Shown: positions 47,837 to 60,972 of the stretch, piece by piece | How positions within the stretch are numbered: the first letter of the stretch is position 1 | How the letters are laid out: every line of letters begins with the position of its first letter | The notes under the pieces: generated by a model | What the model was told of the DNA's origin: nothing | Database searches by the model: none | What the model saw: the letters and a program-made list of their open reading frames with translations, nothing else | Made by a program: the position numbers and the translations under genes | Assembly (NCBI GenBank): GCA_015501075.1 | Contig: JADNYJ010000039.1 | Location: forward strand, 186,001 to 250,000 | Source: Gymnopilus junonius | Taxonomy: Eukaryota; Basidiomycota; Agaricomycetes; Agaricales; Galerinaceae | Reading direction: 5' to 3' | DNA length: 64,000 bases

Positions 47837-48006
47837 CTTGCAGTCAGGTATCATTTTGTCATAAAGTCATTGAATCATTGGATGCTATATACTCTATACA
47901 ACTATAAGTATGATTTGGTAATACAGTGGGCAACGGTAAGTATCGGCGGCGTGAATCTGGATAGTAATACATACATTGGAAGTAGCGTAGGATATTTTGT
48001 CTATAA
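47837..48006. other. short convergent intergenic region
   Basis: 3' flanks of two convergent genes, AT-rich. Confidence 0.4.
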
Positions 48007-49410
48007 TTATTCCGTCTCCGAACCACTTTCAGGATTAGGCATATGTAGCTTTTCTTCTGTCTCCACGTCAAAACGGGAAGATGCCTCTTGCGAGGCATGC
48101 CAGCTGCTATAGGAGCTTTCAAAAGAAGGTTCCAAAAGCTCCCCTTGACGGCTTGATGGGCAAGAAGAAAGGTCTGAGATCTCAGTCAGAGTAAGGTGAG
48201 CAGGGGAATCAGAGCAATAGGAAGAAGTGCATGAACACGGCATTGATTCCAAGGGGTCTTCTGGACTTCGGGCTCTCTCAATCCGAAGTAACCAGGGGAC
48301 CCAACGAACGAGGCAAGTCGCAACAACCGGCAGGTTGCTGAGGAATAGAGAAAGGGCAGTCTATATAGATTGACGGTTAACTTCATTCAGACAGGGCGTA
48401 ATAATACGCTGGTACCTACCTGAATATTATACAACCCAGCTTTGATAAGAATAGAATGATAACCCATAGATACAGCGTGGGTGTCCATGATGATGAGAAA
48501 AATGATGGTGTATAACAAAATAATGACACTGGCGAAAATGACTATAGTGGCGAGCCGAAATTCGATGACAGAGAGCTTCAATCGCCAAAGGAGTACCGAT
48601 GAAAAGATGATCAACAGGATGTCCGTTGCTAAAGACCCTAGGGAAGATTATTAGTTTGCGAGTTGTAAAATGGGAACTCAAAGTCCCAAACGTGCTTACC
48701 GGCGAAAAGAAATATATTCCTTACATAAAACCCTCCTGCACCCTGCATACAACCTTCAAATTCATCTTGGTCGAGTAGAGCAGAAGAGACGTTGCATGTT
48801 GCTATTGTAACCACAACCGCAGCGAGACTAAGAACCGTTATCATGGAGATAGGGATAAACGACCATTTGCGTGCTGGATGCTCTGGAGGGAACATTCTGG
48901 CTAAGCACAGTGTAAGGACTGTCCTTGTGCCCCTAAAATGTTGTTCAGACAATTCGAATTTGGTCAGAATTAAAACGACGCGCACCACCAAACCAGAACG
49001 CCAGGCAGAGTCGCTAGCCAATAAGAGTCGAAGATCGCATCTCCGGATGACATATCGTCGTCGTCTCTCTCGAGGCCTGCTATCCCAAGCAGAGGTTTAC
49101 CAACTCAAAGAAAGACAAAATGAAATGAAAAATATACTCGGCTGACAAAAACCCCAGCAGAAAACGACCCAATAAGCCAAATTGAACACCAACGGGATGA
49201 ATAGGATGTAATCATCCCACCAGGTTTTGCGCAAGCGAAAGCGATGGACGAGACGAAGGACGGTAGTTAAAACTGCAATTGCATGCAAAGTAATGATTGA
49301 CACTGGCCATTAACAGTATGAGGTAAGTAACTCAGGGAAGAATTAGTAGACATGGGCGTCGTACCTTTCCATCCCAAGTACGATTGCGGTGGGAGAACCA
49401 ATGGGCTCAT
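48007..49410 (-). CDS. multi-pass membrane protein, paralogue D
   Basis: The start ATG at 49410 gives MSPLVLPPQSYLGWKG. Segments are VLTTVLRLVHRFRLRKTWWDDYILFIPLVF, an Ala-rich helix, a third region with RTVLTLCLARMFPPEHPARK, then ISMITVLSLAAVVVTIATC and WRLKLSVIEFRLATIVIFAS. The tail carries CSDSPAHLTLTEISDLSSC (about 48170-48205) and ends SGSETE. It has the same intron after the Lys of GWKG as its paralogues. It is the most divergent copy in the middle loops. Confidence 0.75.
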
Positions 49411-50261
49411 CGGAACCGCTCAGCTGAATATTCGAGTTGCCAGCGGTTCCAATTTGAAAGCGGAGAGTCAGGAAAAGAAGAACGGTCTTGCCCGGGCGAC
49501 GTCGATTTATGGAGCATGGTCAAAACTGCGCAAATTCGCACCACTATTGGCGGAATTATTCTGAGCAGCCATTGATCATGACAAACCCTTCCAAAGAAGC
49601 AATCCCAGGGTCGAGAAAGCGAGAGAACATGCACACCAATGACGACACGATGGGTGAAAAAAGAACAGCTATTGCAGGATTGCTAATATTATGTGCTGAT
49701 AGCTTTGCGCTCTCAGTAAACTAATAATTAGACAATCTTCAGAGCTTTCGACGCATAGCAGGAATGCGGCGATCCTGAAGGTCAAGGCTGAACATTCACA
49801 GGAATACATGTTATGTAACTCCTCCTGAGTCCTGATTACGGCAAGGTCCCCGCTTGACACAGGGATTGGGATTGAGTAGGGTGCCATGGGAAAGCTTTTG
49901 GAATTCATAATAAGCATTCCCAGGTTTTTATCCATATGAATTAGACGGTGCGCCGGTGCGGATTGTCGTTGATTCCCCGGAACCCGCCACGAGTACCAAG
50001 CAACCAAGTCGGCATAGAAATCCCAGCGGAACCATGCAAAAAGGGCGCAACGAGGAAAAAGTACTTGGGAGTCGGAGGAAATGGGTGGGTTTCAAAGTCT
50101 AAATATGTACGAAGACTGAGCTAGATAAAGGCCAAAGACTAAGGCAGGCCAATCGCTGTCCATTGAAGGGTTTAATAAATTATTCTATAGATTAATTTTC
50201 TGAACTTTTTGAAAGCGAGGTTGAAAGTATCCCACGTATGATGTGAAGTGGTTCTAGAAAA
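49411..50261. other. intergenic between paralogues D and E
   Basis: No gene recognised in 850 bp. Confidence 0.4.
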
Positions 50262-51493
50262 CTATGAGGATTGCGAGCGTTCGGAATCGAAGAAGTTGGA
50301 TATCGAGATCTCAGTCAAAGTAAGGGCAGTTGGAGTTGGACTAAAGCAGGTGCATTGTTGTGAATGACCTCGAGCAGTGTCTTCACTGCTCACCAGTTCT
50401 GGGCGTTCAAGCTTGTAATATCGGAGAATTGCTTGATAAAAACACGTTGAAACAACTGCTAGGTTGCAAACAAAAAGGGAGATGGCAACCTACGGAGGCC
50501 ATAAATCAATGATAAGTGGCTTATTGATGTCAGTTAAATTTCACCTCAATATTCTGAAGACCGGCAATGATGATTGTGGAGTCTGTCCCTAGAGACACCA
50601 TATGATTGTTGTTGAGAATGGCGAAGACCACCGCATACATGAGCGTCAGAGCGCTTCCAGAGAATACCAATAAGATGATTATACGCTCTCTTCGTGGAAG
50701 TTTAAGTCGCCGAAAAAGGATGGTTGGGGAAAGAATGAGCAACGCATCGCTGGTGAAATCCTCTATGTACTGACGGTAAGGTTCTTGTCCCTGCTAAAGG
50801 CATGGAAGACGCACCAGCAAAGATATATAATGTTCGAACCGGAAAGCCATTCGCACCTTTTGTGCAGTCATTCGCGTTTTCGACAATGAGCAACCCAGTG
50901 ATCGGTGGCATGTTAGTGCAGAAACGAGAAGACAGCTGATGCCAGAGACAATCATGACAACGACGAGGACGAATGACCATAGTCGTGCAGCGTGTTTTTT
51001 GGGGAATAATCGAGCGAGGGAAAGGGAAAGGGCTATTCTGGTGGACCTGAATTTAACAACGCTTGACATCGACTAACCCAGGAGAAGAGGAAGAGACGGC
51101 ATACCAAAGAATGGTCATGAAAGGTATAGTAGATAACCAGTATGACCTTGAAACTCTGGATGCAAGTGACGTTGTGTCGCCTGATCACATTGTTAATTTA
51201 ATGAAATATAAGCCAAGCACGGACTGACCTCGACGACGAAATTGAACCCAAAAGAGAGGACAATAGACAGCCTCTAAAACCAGAGGAATGAAGACAATAT
51301 AGTCATCCCACCAAGCTCGACGGATCCGAATGCGATGAGCAAGACGGTAAATTGCAGAGCAAATTGCTAGGGCTTGGAGAACGGTAACTGAAACTGGAAA
51401 AACCAGTATATTTACATGATTCCCATCACAACCATGATAGACTTGGTAGGTACCTTTCCATCCCAGATAGGACTGTGGAGGCAATGTCCCCAT
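50262..51493 (-). CDS. multi-pass membrane protein, paralogue E
   Basis: Starts MGTLPPQSYLGWKG. Segments are CSAIYRLAHRIRIRRAWWDDYIVFIPLVLE, RIALSLSLARLFPKKHAARLWSFVLVVVMI, a Cys-containing loop (DCTKGANGF), RRLKLPRRERIIILLVFSGS and FVCNLAVVSTCFYQAILRYY. The tail is short and Cys/Pro-containing, with TALTLTEISISNFF (about 50296-50325), and ends at stop 50262-50264. It is the leftmost gene of the minus-strand series in transcription order. Confidence 0.75.
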
Positions 51494-52414
51494 AGCATGA
51501 GGTCAATTTGAATGGCCGTACCTCAGCTTTAAGAGCACAGAAAGACAGCAAAGGTTGGGAAGGTGAAATTAAAGGATGGTGGGGATGAGACGATGAGATA
51601 TTATATCATTTGGCTGACGGTGTGAATGTGAAGAATATACTTAAGCCAGGGCAATCTAAACGTCACGGTTACTAAAGCGGTAAGCCGTGGGCGGACGTCG
51701 AAAGAAGCCCTTGATGAAATGTGAGTGAGTACTCAAGCATGTGTCGGAACATTTATTTAAGAGTAGGGAGATCGGAGCAAATTCGGTTTCCATATTTCTA
51801 GAAGAAATAGAGCAACTCTCAGCCCGTAATGCCAAAGCACTTTTGAGCAGGATTATATGAGATGATGGCGATACTGTTGGGAATTAGGGAAGACTGGAGG
51901 AGAGGAAAACTTCGGTTTGGCATCAATAAACTGAGAAATTGTCCAGGATCAAGATTCAAATTGATTCCTAGTTTGACAAAAGATCAGCAGGTCACGAGAT
52001 GTCCGGACTGTTACGGATCCGGGATTACTGAGTCCAAACTTCTCCACCACTTCCATGAGATATCCTAGAGATATCCTGCAGAGCAGACAAGTATGCTTTT
52101 GGTCGGCTTCAGAAATATTTGAAAGGTGAGTATCCTTTCTAGTCACTTCAAGTTGCTAATGTGTCCTCTAAATCTTCCAGAACAACCGGTTAAGCTTGAC
52201 TCGAGCTGAAACGTTCTGTTTATATCCACCTCGAGGTCAGAATGAGCTCACTTCAGTTCCATACTTCATGTACTGACGATGTTTAGAACCTTGTACAACG
52301 TGAGAGACGTCAGTTCGCCGTGGTACGGTGTGCCGCAGCCTTAAGAACATCGACAGCTGTCACGTTCTTCCTTCAGTTACTTCTTCTTCGCAAGGTCCCC
52401 AAAGTACTTGAAAC
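51494..52414. other. divergent intergenic region
   Basis: 920 bp between two outward-reading genes; a 68-codon frame at 51862-52068 has no recognisable content. Confidence 0.4.
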
Positions 52415-55400
52415 ATGGGGTTCACTTCAAAAGCAGCGTCTGTCGTGGGATATAGAGTCTTCCCTGTATCTATTTTGGCCTCTCTAACCTACTTGGCCAT
52501 ATTCATCGCTTTATTCGTGACGGACACTCTTCCAACCGTTCCAGCTCCAGGAAAGCAAGGAGGATTAGATCTGAATGATGCTACGAGGACCTAAATCATG
52601 TATGTGGTTTATAATTATTTCGCAATGCTCTCGTATGTGACCTTTTTCTAGATAACGGCCCATCCACATCCATACAATTCGCATGCAAATGACCGGGTTC
52701 GACATTATATACTGTCACGCCTCACTCCTCTGTACGAAAAATACCCCCACGTTCACCTAAGTGACGACCTTGTCAGCAATGGCTCATGGGCGGAGCCTCG
52801 CCAGGGTGTCTATTTCGAAGGCACAAATATTATCGTCAAAATTGATGGAACCTCAGGAAGAGATGATGGCGCCGTATTGTTTTCGGCCCATTACGATTCA
52901 GTGTCGACAGCACCCGGAGCGACGGATGACGGAATGGGTGTTGCCACCCTGCTTCAGCTCATTCAGTTGTTTGCAAAAACTCCCATGAAAAGGACTGCCA
53001 TATTCAATATCAACAACGGAGAAGAAGACTGGTTGAACGGTGCTCATGCGTAAGCTGACTGGATTTTTACAACTGGTCTTTAATTTATGATTTCTTGACC
53101 AGATTTCTGGAACATCCTTGGTCTAATTTTACTGATACATTCCTCAACCTGGAAGGAGCAGCAGCGGGAGGGTGAGCAACATTATTCTTTTTCATACACA
53201 TTGCCTGAACTGCAGTATCAGTCGCCCAATACTCTTCCGTGCAACATCAACCTCGCCTGTGCGGGCCTTTCGCAATCTAAAACTCGTCCCTCACCCACAT
53301 GCAAATGTCCTCTCGTCTGACGCATTTGCTCGAGGTCTGATCCCGTCTGGCACCGATTTTGAGGTGTACGCCAAACCTGGACCGAATGGTGGGATGGCCG
53401 GCCTCGATGTGGCGTTCTACAAGGGCAGGAGCAAATACCATACGAAGTACGATGCGGTTCAGTACACTTTGGGCGGGAAGAAGAGTCTATGGAGTATGAT
53501 GGAAGTGGCCAGAGGAGTCGGGATTGGTCTACTTGAGGCTCCATTTGATGACCAGCCAGCGGTCTCTGACGTAAATGATGACCCAGTGTACTTTGATCGT
53601 AAGCTCGGTGCACCGCTTTGTATAGCCAGCTACTAACAATTTGTCCAACAGTATTCAGGGCGTTTGTAGTTGTATTTCCACTAGCGAAGCTGCTGACTTT
53701 CGACATCGTCACCCTTATCGTTGGCCCGATTTTGCTGATCCTACTCCTTGTTTGCGAAAAGGTGATCTTTGGCCACCGTCGGGAATCGGATGCCATTCTA
53801 GAGTCGGAAGAGTCACCCATCGTACCATCTGATATCCAGTCACCGTCTACCGAACACCCGCATCTGCGATTTTTTAGTCGTAATTTATCCTCCAGATCTT
53901 ATACAGATGACGAACACCCCAATCCACGACATGCTCGGATTTCAGCAACTCATCCTGTTTTCACTTGGCTCAAGGCCATTTGGAGACATACCAAGTTTTG
54001 GATCTCACTGATCGTTGCATTTGGTTTGCAGATTCTCCTCATATGGGCTTACGTAGTCCTGAATCCTTTCGTGAGTCTCCTCTTGGTCCAGTACTCTAGA
54101 ACTTGCTAACGTTGCACAACTTTTCCAGGCAGTATACTCGTCACCATACGTCATCCTCCTTTCATTGTCAAGCCTTGCATACCTTACCCTAGTATTCCTC
54201 CTTACACTTCCGTCGTCCCTGCCTTTCTACAAAGGGATGATCCATCCCACGCCCGATCACTGGGTGCTACATCCTGCGCTGCAGCAGAAGCACACCATCT
54301 TCTTCCATCTGTACGCCTTCTCCTGGATCCTACTCGTCCTCGCTACTCTCGGGATCACGCAACTCCATCCTGGCTTGGGCGGAGGGTATCTGGTTAGCAT
54401 ATGGAGTGCTTGCATCGGCGTTGCCTGCATACTCGGCTCCATTGAAGGACTCGTCTCTTCGCCTGCTTGGAAAGCCAAGGAGGAGCCGGAAGATCTGGAA
54501 GGAGAAGAAGAGAATGCTGATCCTCGCAGGACTCATCGGCCACCAGAAGACTCAAATGAGACGACACCGCTTATGTGGCGCGGGCCAGGAGGAGATCAGC
54601 ACCGTCAACGCATTCATGTTCACGACGAAGAAGTTGAAGGTGGAGGTCTCAGGACGTGGTGGTGGATCCCGCAGTTCTTGATATCCGTTCCAATCCCGGT
54701 CATCTTATTTGGCCACGTTACCATGTTACTGCTGGACTCCGTACCACAGACATTGGCTGATGGTGCTTCAGCCTGGAGTGGTGAGTGGTCTTCCATGTTT
54801 TGTCTCGATTTATTCATAATCAATTGTTCTCGCTAGTTTATATCCTCACCTCACTTTGCGGGGTTCTGCTGATCGTTCCGCTCATGCCGTTCGTGTACAA
54901 ATTGCGGCCTGCTCGGCTGCTAACGACACTGGTCTTCCTAATATTCTTGGCCTCAACTCTCTATGCTCTGATCGCCTTCCCTTTCTCTGTGGAGTCGCCA
55001 TTGAAGGTCTACTTCCAACAGCGTGTAGCACTCCCGGAAGGATCTGTATTTTCTCATTCCTCGAAGTCAGGAGATTTCTGGGCTGGGCCGAATGTCACGA
55101 CCACCCTCACCGGACCCCAACGTTACATCATGAAGAAATTGATCCCTCGTCTTCCGTCCGCTCAAAACAAACCTGTCGCGTGCTCTGGCGACCCTAGGAA
55201 ACACGGACTTGTCACCTGCGAATGGGAAAGTGGCCCTAGAATGAAGCCTATTCCTGGATCACTCAAGTCGTCACGAGCAGGTGAATGGAGGCAAGACGAG
55301 TTTTTCAAAGCCAACGTGGTGTGGTCTGAGTCTCGCTCATCTGCCCGAATAAGGGTCAAGGGACGGAACACTCGCTCTTGTAGACTTTATTTTGAGAGCT

Positions 55401-55894
55401 CGCCCATTTTCCATTATGTCGTCCGAACAGAAGATGATGAAGATGACGACATGGAAGATGCAAAGGCTATCCAAGACGTCGACCGATTTGATAATGAAGG
55501 TGGTAATATGCAAGCGGGTTGGAACGTTCCGCCCGGAGGTATCAACCAGCTGAGACTGTTCAGCAGAACTTGGGAGAAAGGGTTCAGGGCTGATATCAGC
55601 TGGTCCAACAGTACAGGATACGACGCTGGGCATTCTTCATCGGGCTTGCGTGGGCGGATTGCTTGTGAATGGGCTGAATATGAAAGCGCCACGGTAGATA
55701 ACGGCATGAGCCTCGGGGATGGTCAGCAGGTAACATTACCGGAGACGGATGATGGTATCAAGGAGAGAGCGAAGATTCCAGCGCTGGAGGAAGTGCTTTC
55801 CTTCCTCCCTGACTGGGCGGTAGTGTCAAAGGCATCGGATGGTCTGGTTGAGGTATATGTCCCCTTCGAGGTTGGCGATTTGTTTGAATCTTAA
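52415..55894 (+). CDS. Pff1-like vacuolar membrane M28 metallopeptidase
   Basis: Starts MGFTSKAASVVGYRVFPVSI, with a first membrane segment (about residues 15-37). The luminal M28 domain has LFSAHYDSVSTAPGATDDGM (zinc-binding His and Asp), NNGEEDWLNGAHAF (catalytic and zinc-binding Glu), LNLEGAAAGG and a final zinc His in RSKYHTKYDAV. Several membrane helices follow, then a charged loop with acidic clusters and a long luminal C-terminal domain ending FEVGDLFES. This matches the full-length Pff1 family (yeast YBR074W) that spans the vacuolar membrane. In exon 1 a TAA stop occurs just before the intron donor (about 52592): conserved sequence continues if one base is missing there. Exons otherwise join in phase. 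Confidence 0.9.
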
Positions 55895-56151
55895 ATAACC
55901 ATTTCTTGGACTACTCATGGACCTTCGATTTGAACAATCTGGGCCGAAATTACCTCATGTTGTATTTTATGTATGTATAATGACGAGAAGTATCCTTGAG
56001 GATTTTGGCTTTTCTCCTTTTGTTCTCCTTATGCTCTGAGATGTTGTTGATGAACTGGACATTCCACAACCGTTAAATATATTATAGGAGTGTAAGAGCC
56101 GAAATTTCAAGGCAACTATCCATCGCGGGGATAATTTCAATAATGTTTTGA
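55895..56151. other. convergent intergenic region
   Basis: Short AT-rich 3' flanks; no gene seen. Confidence 0.4.
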
Positions 56152-57615
56152 TTATTGCGCTTCAGAATGTTTCCATCCTTCACGTATCTGGATAGACGTC
56201 TGGATATCGGCTTCTAACTTTGGCCCGATTTTTTGCCAGACTATAAAAAAGGTTTGAATCTTTTATTTATTTATGACCGAACCAAATAGTGTGCTTACTA
56301 CGCTCAGTCAGTAGTGTTGGCTGCGCCACTTCTGTGGCCCAATGCAAATGCGAGGAATCTTTTTGTTTGTAACCCAATCCTTTCAACCGCTCAAAAATTC
56401 TTTTAAAATATGAAATATTAAGTTGGAGTAGATCACACATAATGCAAGTAACATACGCGTCTCGACGTTGATTTATGAGGGTATTCCTGTCGGGTTTGTC
56501 TGCACGGTTGTCTACAATCAATTTCCAGTACCATTTCTTGCATTCTGGAGCCCCCTACGAAATGTTTTTGATGTCAGATAAGACTTACATAGTAGTCAGA
56601 GAAACCTACATCGAGAACATTTTGCACAAGCTGTTTTTGCTTCGTCTTGAAGGCACGGAGATTCGCGGCTGCATTTTTCCGATTCAGGCGTATGTCCTCG
56701 TCAAACATAGCCAACTGCTTGATCATATCGTCTACCTCGGATATTAAGAAATACCGACTTTTACGATGTTGAGCCCAGCCACTATCTATCCGAGAATATG
56801 AGGGCGCATTCAAGGAAAAAAATCAAAATGACAGACCATTCGTGTAAGGAATTAGGTCGAGGACAGTCTTATCGATAGGGACCTCGAAGAACTGTCTTAT
56901 TTTGGACTCAATAGCAACGCTATCAGAAATTGGAGTAAACGATGGCAGCAATGAGATTTTAGAAACAAACCTTTTCTTCTTACAAGCCTTGCAGTAACGT
57001 CGCCTTATAAGAAAGTCAGTATCCGGAAAACGTTGGGTACCACAACCCTGCGTCAATGTGTTAGATATAAACGCTGATGGCGTGGCATGCAACATACTTG
57101 GCAAGCACGACCAAAAAGCAACTCTGCCCAGCGAGCTTCAGATATATTTCCAAGAGGGTCTGGAGCATTATATTGGGCCCTTACAACCTTCCACACCGTA
57201 GTAGCATTTGGAGACAGAAGGGCATCTCGGAAAAGCCTGTTCGTCCTTGTCAGATTAATCACGTCGCGAGGGTCGAGGTGGCTGAAGATCTGCTTGGAGG
57301 TCAGATATACAAGCATAGTTGATGCATCAAGTTACCTCAAACAGAACGTCGAGGGGCATTTTAGGGAGTAAATTTAGAGTCTTTTTCCATTGAGGTACCT
57401 TCGCAGTTGGCTTCAACGTGACAGTCGACTGAAACGAGCTTGCGGCCGAGGTTTTTGCTCGTTTCCAAAATTTCTGCCACGACGCAGCTGCAGAGGGTTT
57501 CGCTGCTGTAGATTTATAACTGTTGAATAATAATAACCTGAGTTTGTAGAAACTGACCAGTACAGTTCCCTGGACCTGCGGTGTCGCCGCCAGAGTCATC
57601 CTTTTCACCACCCAT
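56152..57615 (-). CDS. F-box protein, C-terminally truncated paralogue
   Basis: The start at 57615 gives MGGEKDDSGGDTAGPGNC. The F-box MPLDVLFE|IFSHLDPRDVINL is split by an intron after Glu; RTNRLFRDALLSPNATTVWK follows. A Cys pair region comes next (CGCGTQ, RRRYCKACKKKR), probably a small zinc site. A coiled region with IFERLKGLGYKQKD precedes the last exon (IWQKIGPKLEADIQTSIQIR) and the stop at 56152-56154. The paralogue at 58068-60686 shares all of this and continues for about 350 more residues, so this copy lacks the C-terminal half. F-box proteins recruit substrates to SCF ubiquitin ligases. Confidence 0.75.
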
Positions 57616-58067
57616 GTTGTCCAGTGACGTTTTGACTAACGTCTGCAGAAAAGAGATTCTTCATGAACCTATCTCACCGGGTTTGTGTGTAAACACGTGC
57701 CGCAATGAAAGGGCGGGCGTCAATGAGACAAATGTGGCAGGTGGCAAGAGTGAGTTGGAATTACGTCAGATTTATTGGTCCTGAATTCAATGACGTTAAT
57801 AACATAATAGCCATCATCTGTATAACACTATCACTATCACTAACTCTAAGTATTTCATGAAATTGACCAGAAAGTATATTGATTGTACGGAAAATGACCA
57901 CGACAAGAGGATGAGTTGGGTCCGACGAACTTGTCCGATTGAACGAACGAATAGTTTGTGGGTATAAGTAGGTACTGTACGTTGTCTAAAACGGGGTAGT
58001 TAAACATAACACACCTCCAGCAGCTATCCAGAGCCTTAAAAATGTGCGCAGCAATGCCAAGTGACAA
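57616..58067. other. intergenic between F-box paralogues
   Basis: 450 bp, no gene seen. Confidence 0.4.
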
Positions 58068-60686
58068 TCATCTAGAAGGTTGATTGTTGGTGGGTGCCGC
58101 CATAGTGTGCCAAGTGGTACCTGAGAGCGACGTTCTAAACCTTTGGTAGAAGAAGAGGTCTCTAGGCTCCTGCGGGTCTTGTATGCCGTGCCTTGAAAAA
58201 GGAGGGATTAGAATAACAAAACTTGGAATCATGAACAAGAAATCCTGACTCAGTTTTAATATGGTCAACTACCTCCTGACGCGTTTGGAGGTCATCCATG
58301 AAAATTGTACAATGATCGCAAGTCCAGTTGGATGTTTTCCATCTGTTACTCTCTCTTTCACGCATTCTGACTCGGTCTGCGTCTTCCTGCGACAGCATTT
58401 CCCACTGGCATTCATGACGGCAGGCCAGCTCGTGCTCAATCTAGTCAATAAATAAATGAACCAATACATGTTCATACATCTGGGGTTACTCACAGCTTCG
58501 CGCCATGCATATGCAACTTGAACCACATAATATCCAACTTCGGGACTATACTGATTCCAGTCGCTATCTTCTTTGCGGCACAGGAGTCTCACATCCTTCT
58601 GATCCATTTCGGCAACAGTTGCTATCTCAGGTGTCAATCCAGCCATTTGGACTAACTTTCTTGCTGATTCGGCGCCCAGTGAGAGAATGTAATTTTATGC
58701 GTGGAAGGCCGATAAACGTCCTCGTCGTCAGAATCTTCAACGTCGCAATGATGGGATAGGAGCTCTTCAAGCCCGGTAATAATAAAAGGATGTCGATGGG
58801 TACGAATCTTGATGGTTTGACGACATTCGAAGACAGCCGTTGCCAAACTCAGGCTCTGCATGGCGACCTGCAGGGGGACTTGTCTTGGGGCTACTTTTAT
58901 ATCCCCTGGTAAAGACTCCTGCATCAGCTGGAAATACCTCCAGGTTTTCGCCTCCATAAGCGACTCCAGGAAGTCCGAAAGATTAAGCATTGCTTGAGCG
59001 AAGTGTTGGGCCGTAATTGTGCAATGCGTAGGAGCATCAATTAGGTCGCGAATCGGTTTGAAATGAAAAATCTCCTCCGCTCGAGGAAAAGTTCGCCACC
59101 GGCGAGGGAGAAACATATTTCGATACTCTAGATAGAGCGATTCAATGACTTCTTTTCGCGTATCGTAGACTCCGGCTACTTCTGCCTTCTTCTGCTCTTT
59201 GACATCTTCCTTTATATTTTTTCTCTAAGACGGGACGTATATTTTGCCAGACTAGGGACACAATTAGAAGCTTTTGGATATAAGAAAAAAATAAGCACGA
59301 CTTACTGCGCTCATTAAGTTGTTTTGGTTGCTTTACTTCCGGAGAATCGCTCTGCCGTTCTATGTCTGCATCAGCATATCCCAGCTGTCTAAGTCGCTCA
59401 AATATTCTGTTTCAAATTTGGATGAGCGCGTTGAGAGATCGAAGGCGTACAAAAAAGAAAGAAATCTCGACGTACGCATCTCTACGTTGCGCAATTAATT
59501 GGTCCTTGCTCGCTTGCTGTAGCATGATGTATTGATTTTGCCATTTCGCGCATTTTTTCCGGCCCTGTTCTTAAAGATTTATCGTCTTTCGCTGAGTATA
59601 TGTTCAGTATGACGTACCGACAGAACACTGAGCACAATTTTTTGTCGTTCTTCCCTGAAGGCATGGTAATTTTGTATCACTTCTGGATCTTCTGTGGTCA
59701 TGTCCTTCTGGAACGCATTCAACTTCTGAACGACAGCTTTGACTTCCGGTTTGTAGTAATATCGGTATTCATCTGCTTTGTTAACTAAATCTAGATATGA
59801 GAGGTGCGGCCCAGAAAAATGGATAAAAGTACAACGTCTTGTGGAAGGGACACATTCACGAATTGACTTGACATCCTGGATTTCAAATATATCCACCAAA
59901 TCCGGTTCTTCAATTAGACTATAAAACCAGGTAAGTAATATGAAGGTCGTGAGTGACTAACTGAACCTTTTGTTTTTACAAGATCTGCAAAGTCGACGCC
60001 TTATACATAAATCCGGTTTTGTAACATTTCTAGCACCACAATCCTTTGGCAGATGTATCAGATATTGATATTACAGATCGAGAGAATTTCGCAATGACAA
60101 CGACAGCACACCTGACAAGTATTCCCGAATAGAAGTTCCGCCCATCCTACTTCAGAAATATCCCCGAGTGGATCTGGCATATCTAATGGTTTTCTGAGGC
60201 TCCTCCAAACCGACGCGGCACTTGGAGAAAGAAGCGTATCCCTAAAGGGTCTGTTTAACCTCGAAAGGTTTATCACGTCACGGATCTCGAGTAGACTAAA
60301 GATCTGTGGAAAAAAGCTTGATGATGTGGGCGATATTCAATCAAAAGATAGAACATTACCTCGTATAATACATCGAGTGGCATAGTAGGTAAAAGACTGA
60401 GGGACGCTTTCCGGCGAGATGTCTTGGCTTTTGATTTTCGCTCCTCAGGTTGACTTGACTTCTTAGGTCTCCCTCGTTTCCGGTTTGATTCTGCAAGGCA
60501 ATATATTGAACATAATGTTTCAAGGCTGTCGAAATGTTGTCCCAACTTACTAGTTTGGACTTCTTCCTCCAAGGCCATTTTTACATCGTTGAGAGAGATT
60601 GATCGATCTTGATGTTCCTTGCTACCCTCTTCTTTCCTTCCTTCTTCATGCTGCAACATCTCAACGTCGGTGGGTTCTTCTTTCAT
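58068..60686 (-). CDS. F-box protein, full-length paralogue with zinc-finger-like ends
   Basis: Starts MKEEPTDVEMLQHEEGRKEE, an acidic N-terminus, and a basic stretch KRGRPKK (AT-hook-like) follows. The F-box MPLDVLYE|IFSLLEIRDVINL has an intron at the same place as in the neighbour copy; NRPFRDTLLSPSAASVW follows. A zinc-like cluster (CGARNVTKPDLCIRRRLCRS) and a helical region come next. The C-terminal half (from FLPRRWRTFPRAEEIFHFKP) contains MFLPRR, FLESLMEAKTWRY and VFECRQTIKIRTHRHP. Near the end WTCDHCTIFMDD with VVDHIKTEHG resembles a C2H2 zinc finger. It ends TNNQPSR. The substrate is unknown. Confidence 0.75.
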
Positions 60687-60972
60687 TCTTTAGCAAGAAT
60701 TGTCGGGCTTCGAGAACTGGTGGAGGTAAAGAAAAGACAAATGAAAGAAACGAAAGACAAGGTTGCGGTGGTCCAAAAAAAGCCAAATGTTCATTGTTCT
60801 TAAAATAGTAAACCACCAGTCTCGTGACGGTACACGTGCCTGACTTAGGCTGATGGCGTTGGCCAATGGCGATGCAAGACAACTGACAGACGCGACGCAA
60901 GCGGCAAATTTACGCCAGTTCTACATCTCACTTGCTGGTCCTTCATATATATGATTGTCCAAGAAATTTGAT
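60687..60972. other. intergenic region
   Basis: Under 300 bp between two same-strand genes; nothing recognised. Confidence 0.4.

Noticed and set aside
53218..53820. 200-codon minus-strand frame under Pff1
   Set aside because: Shadow of the conserved M28 domain exons.
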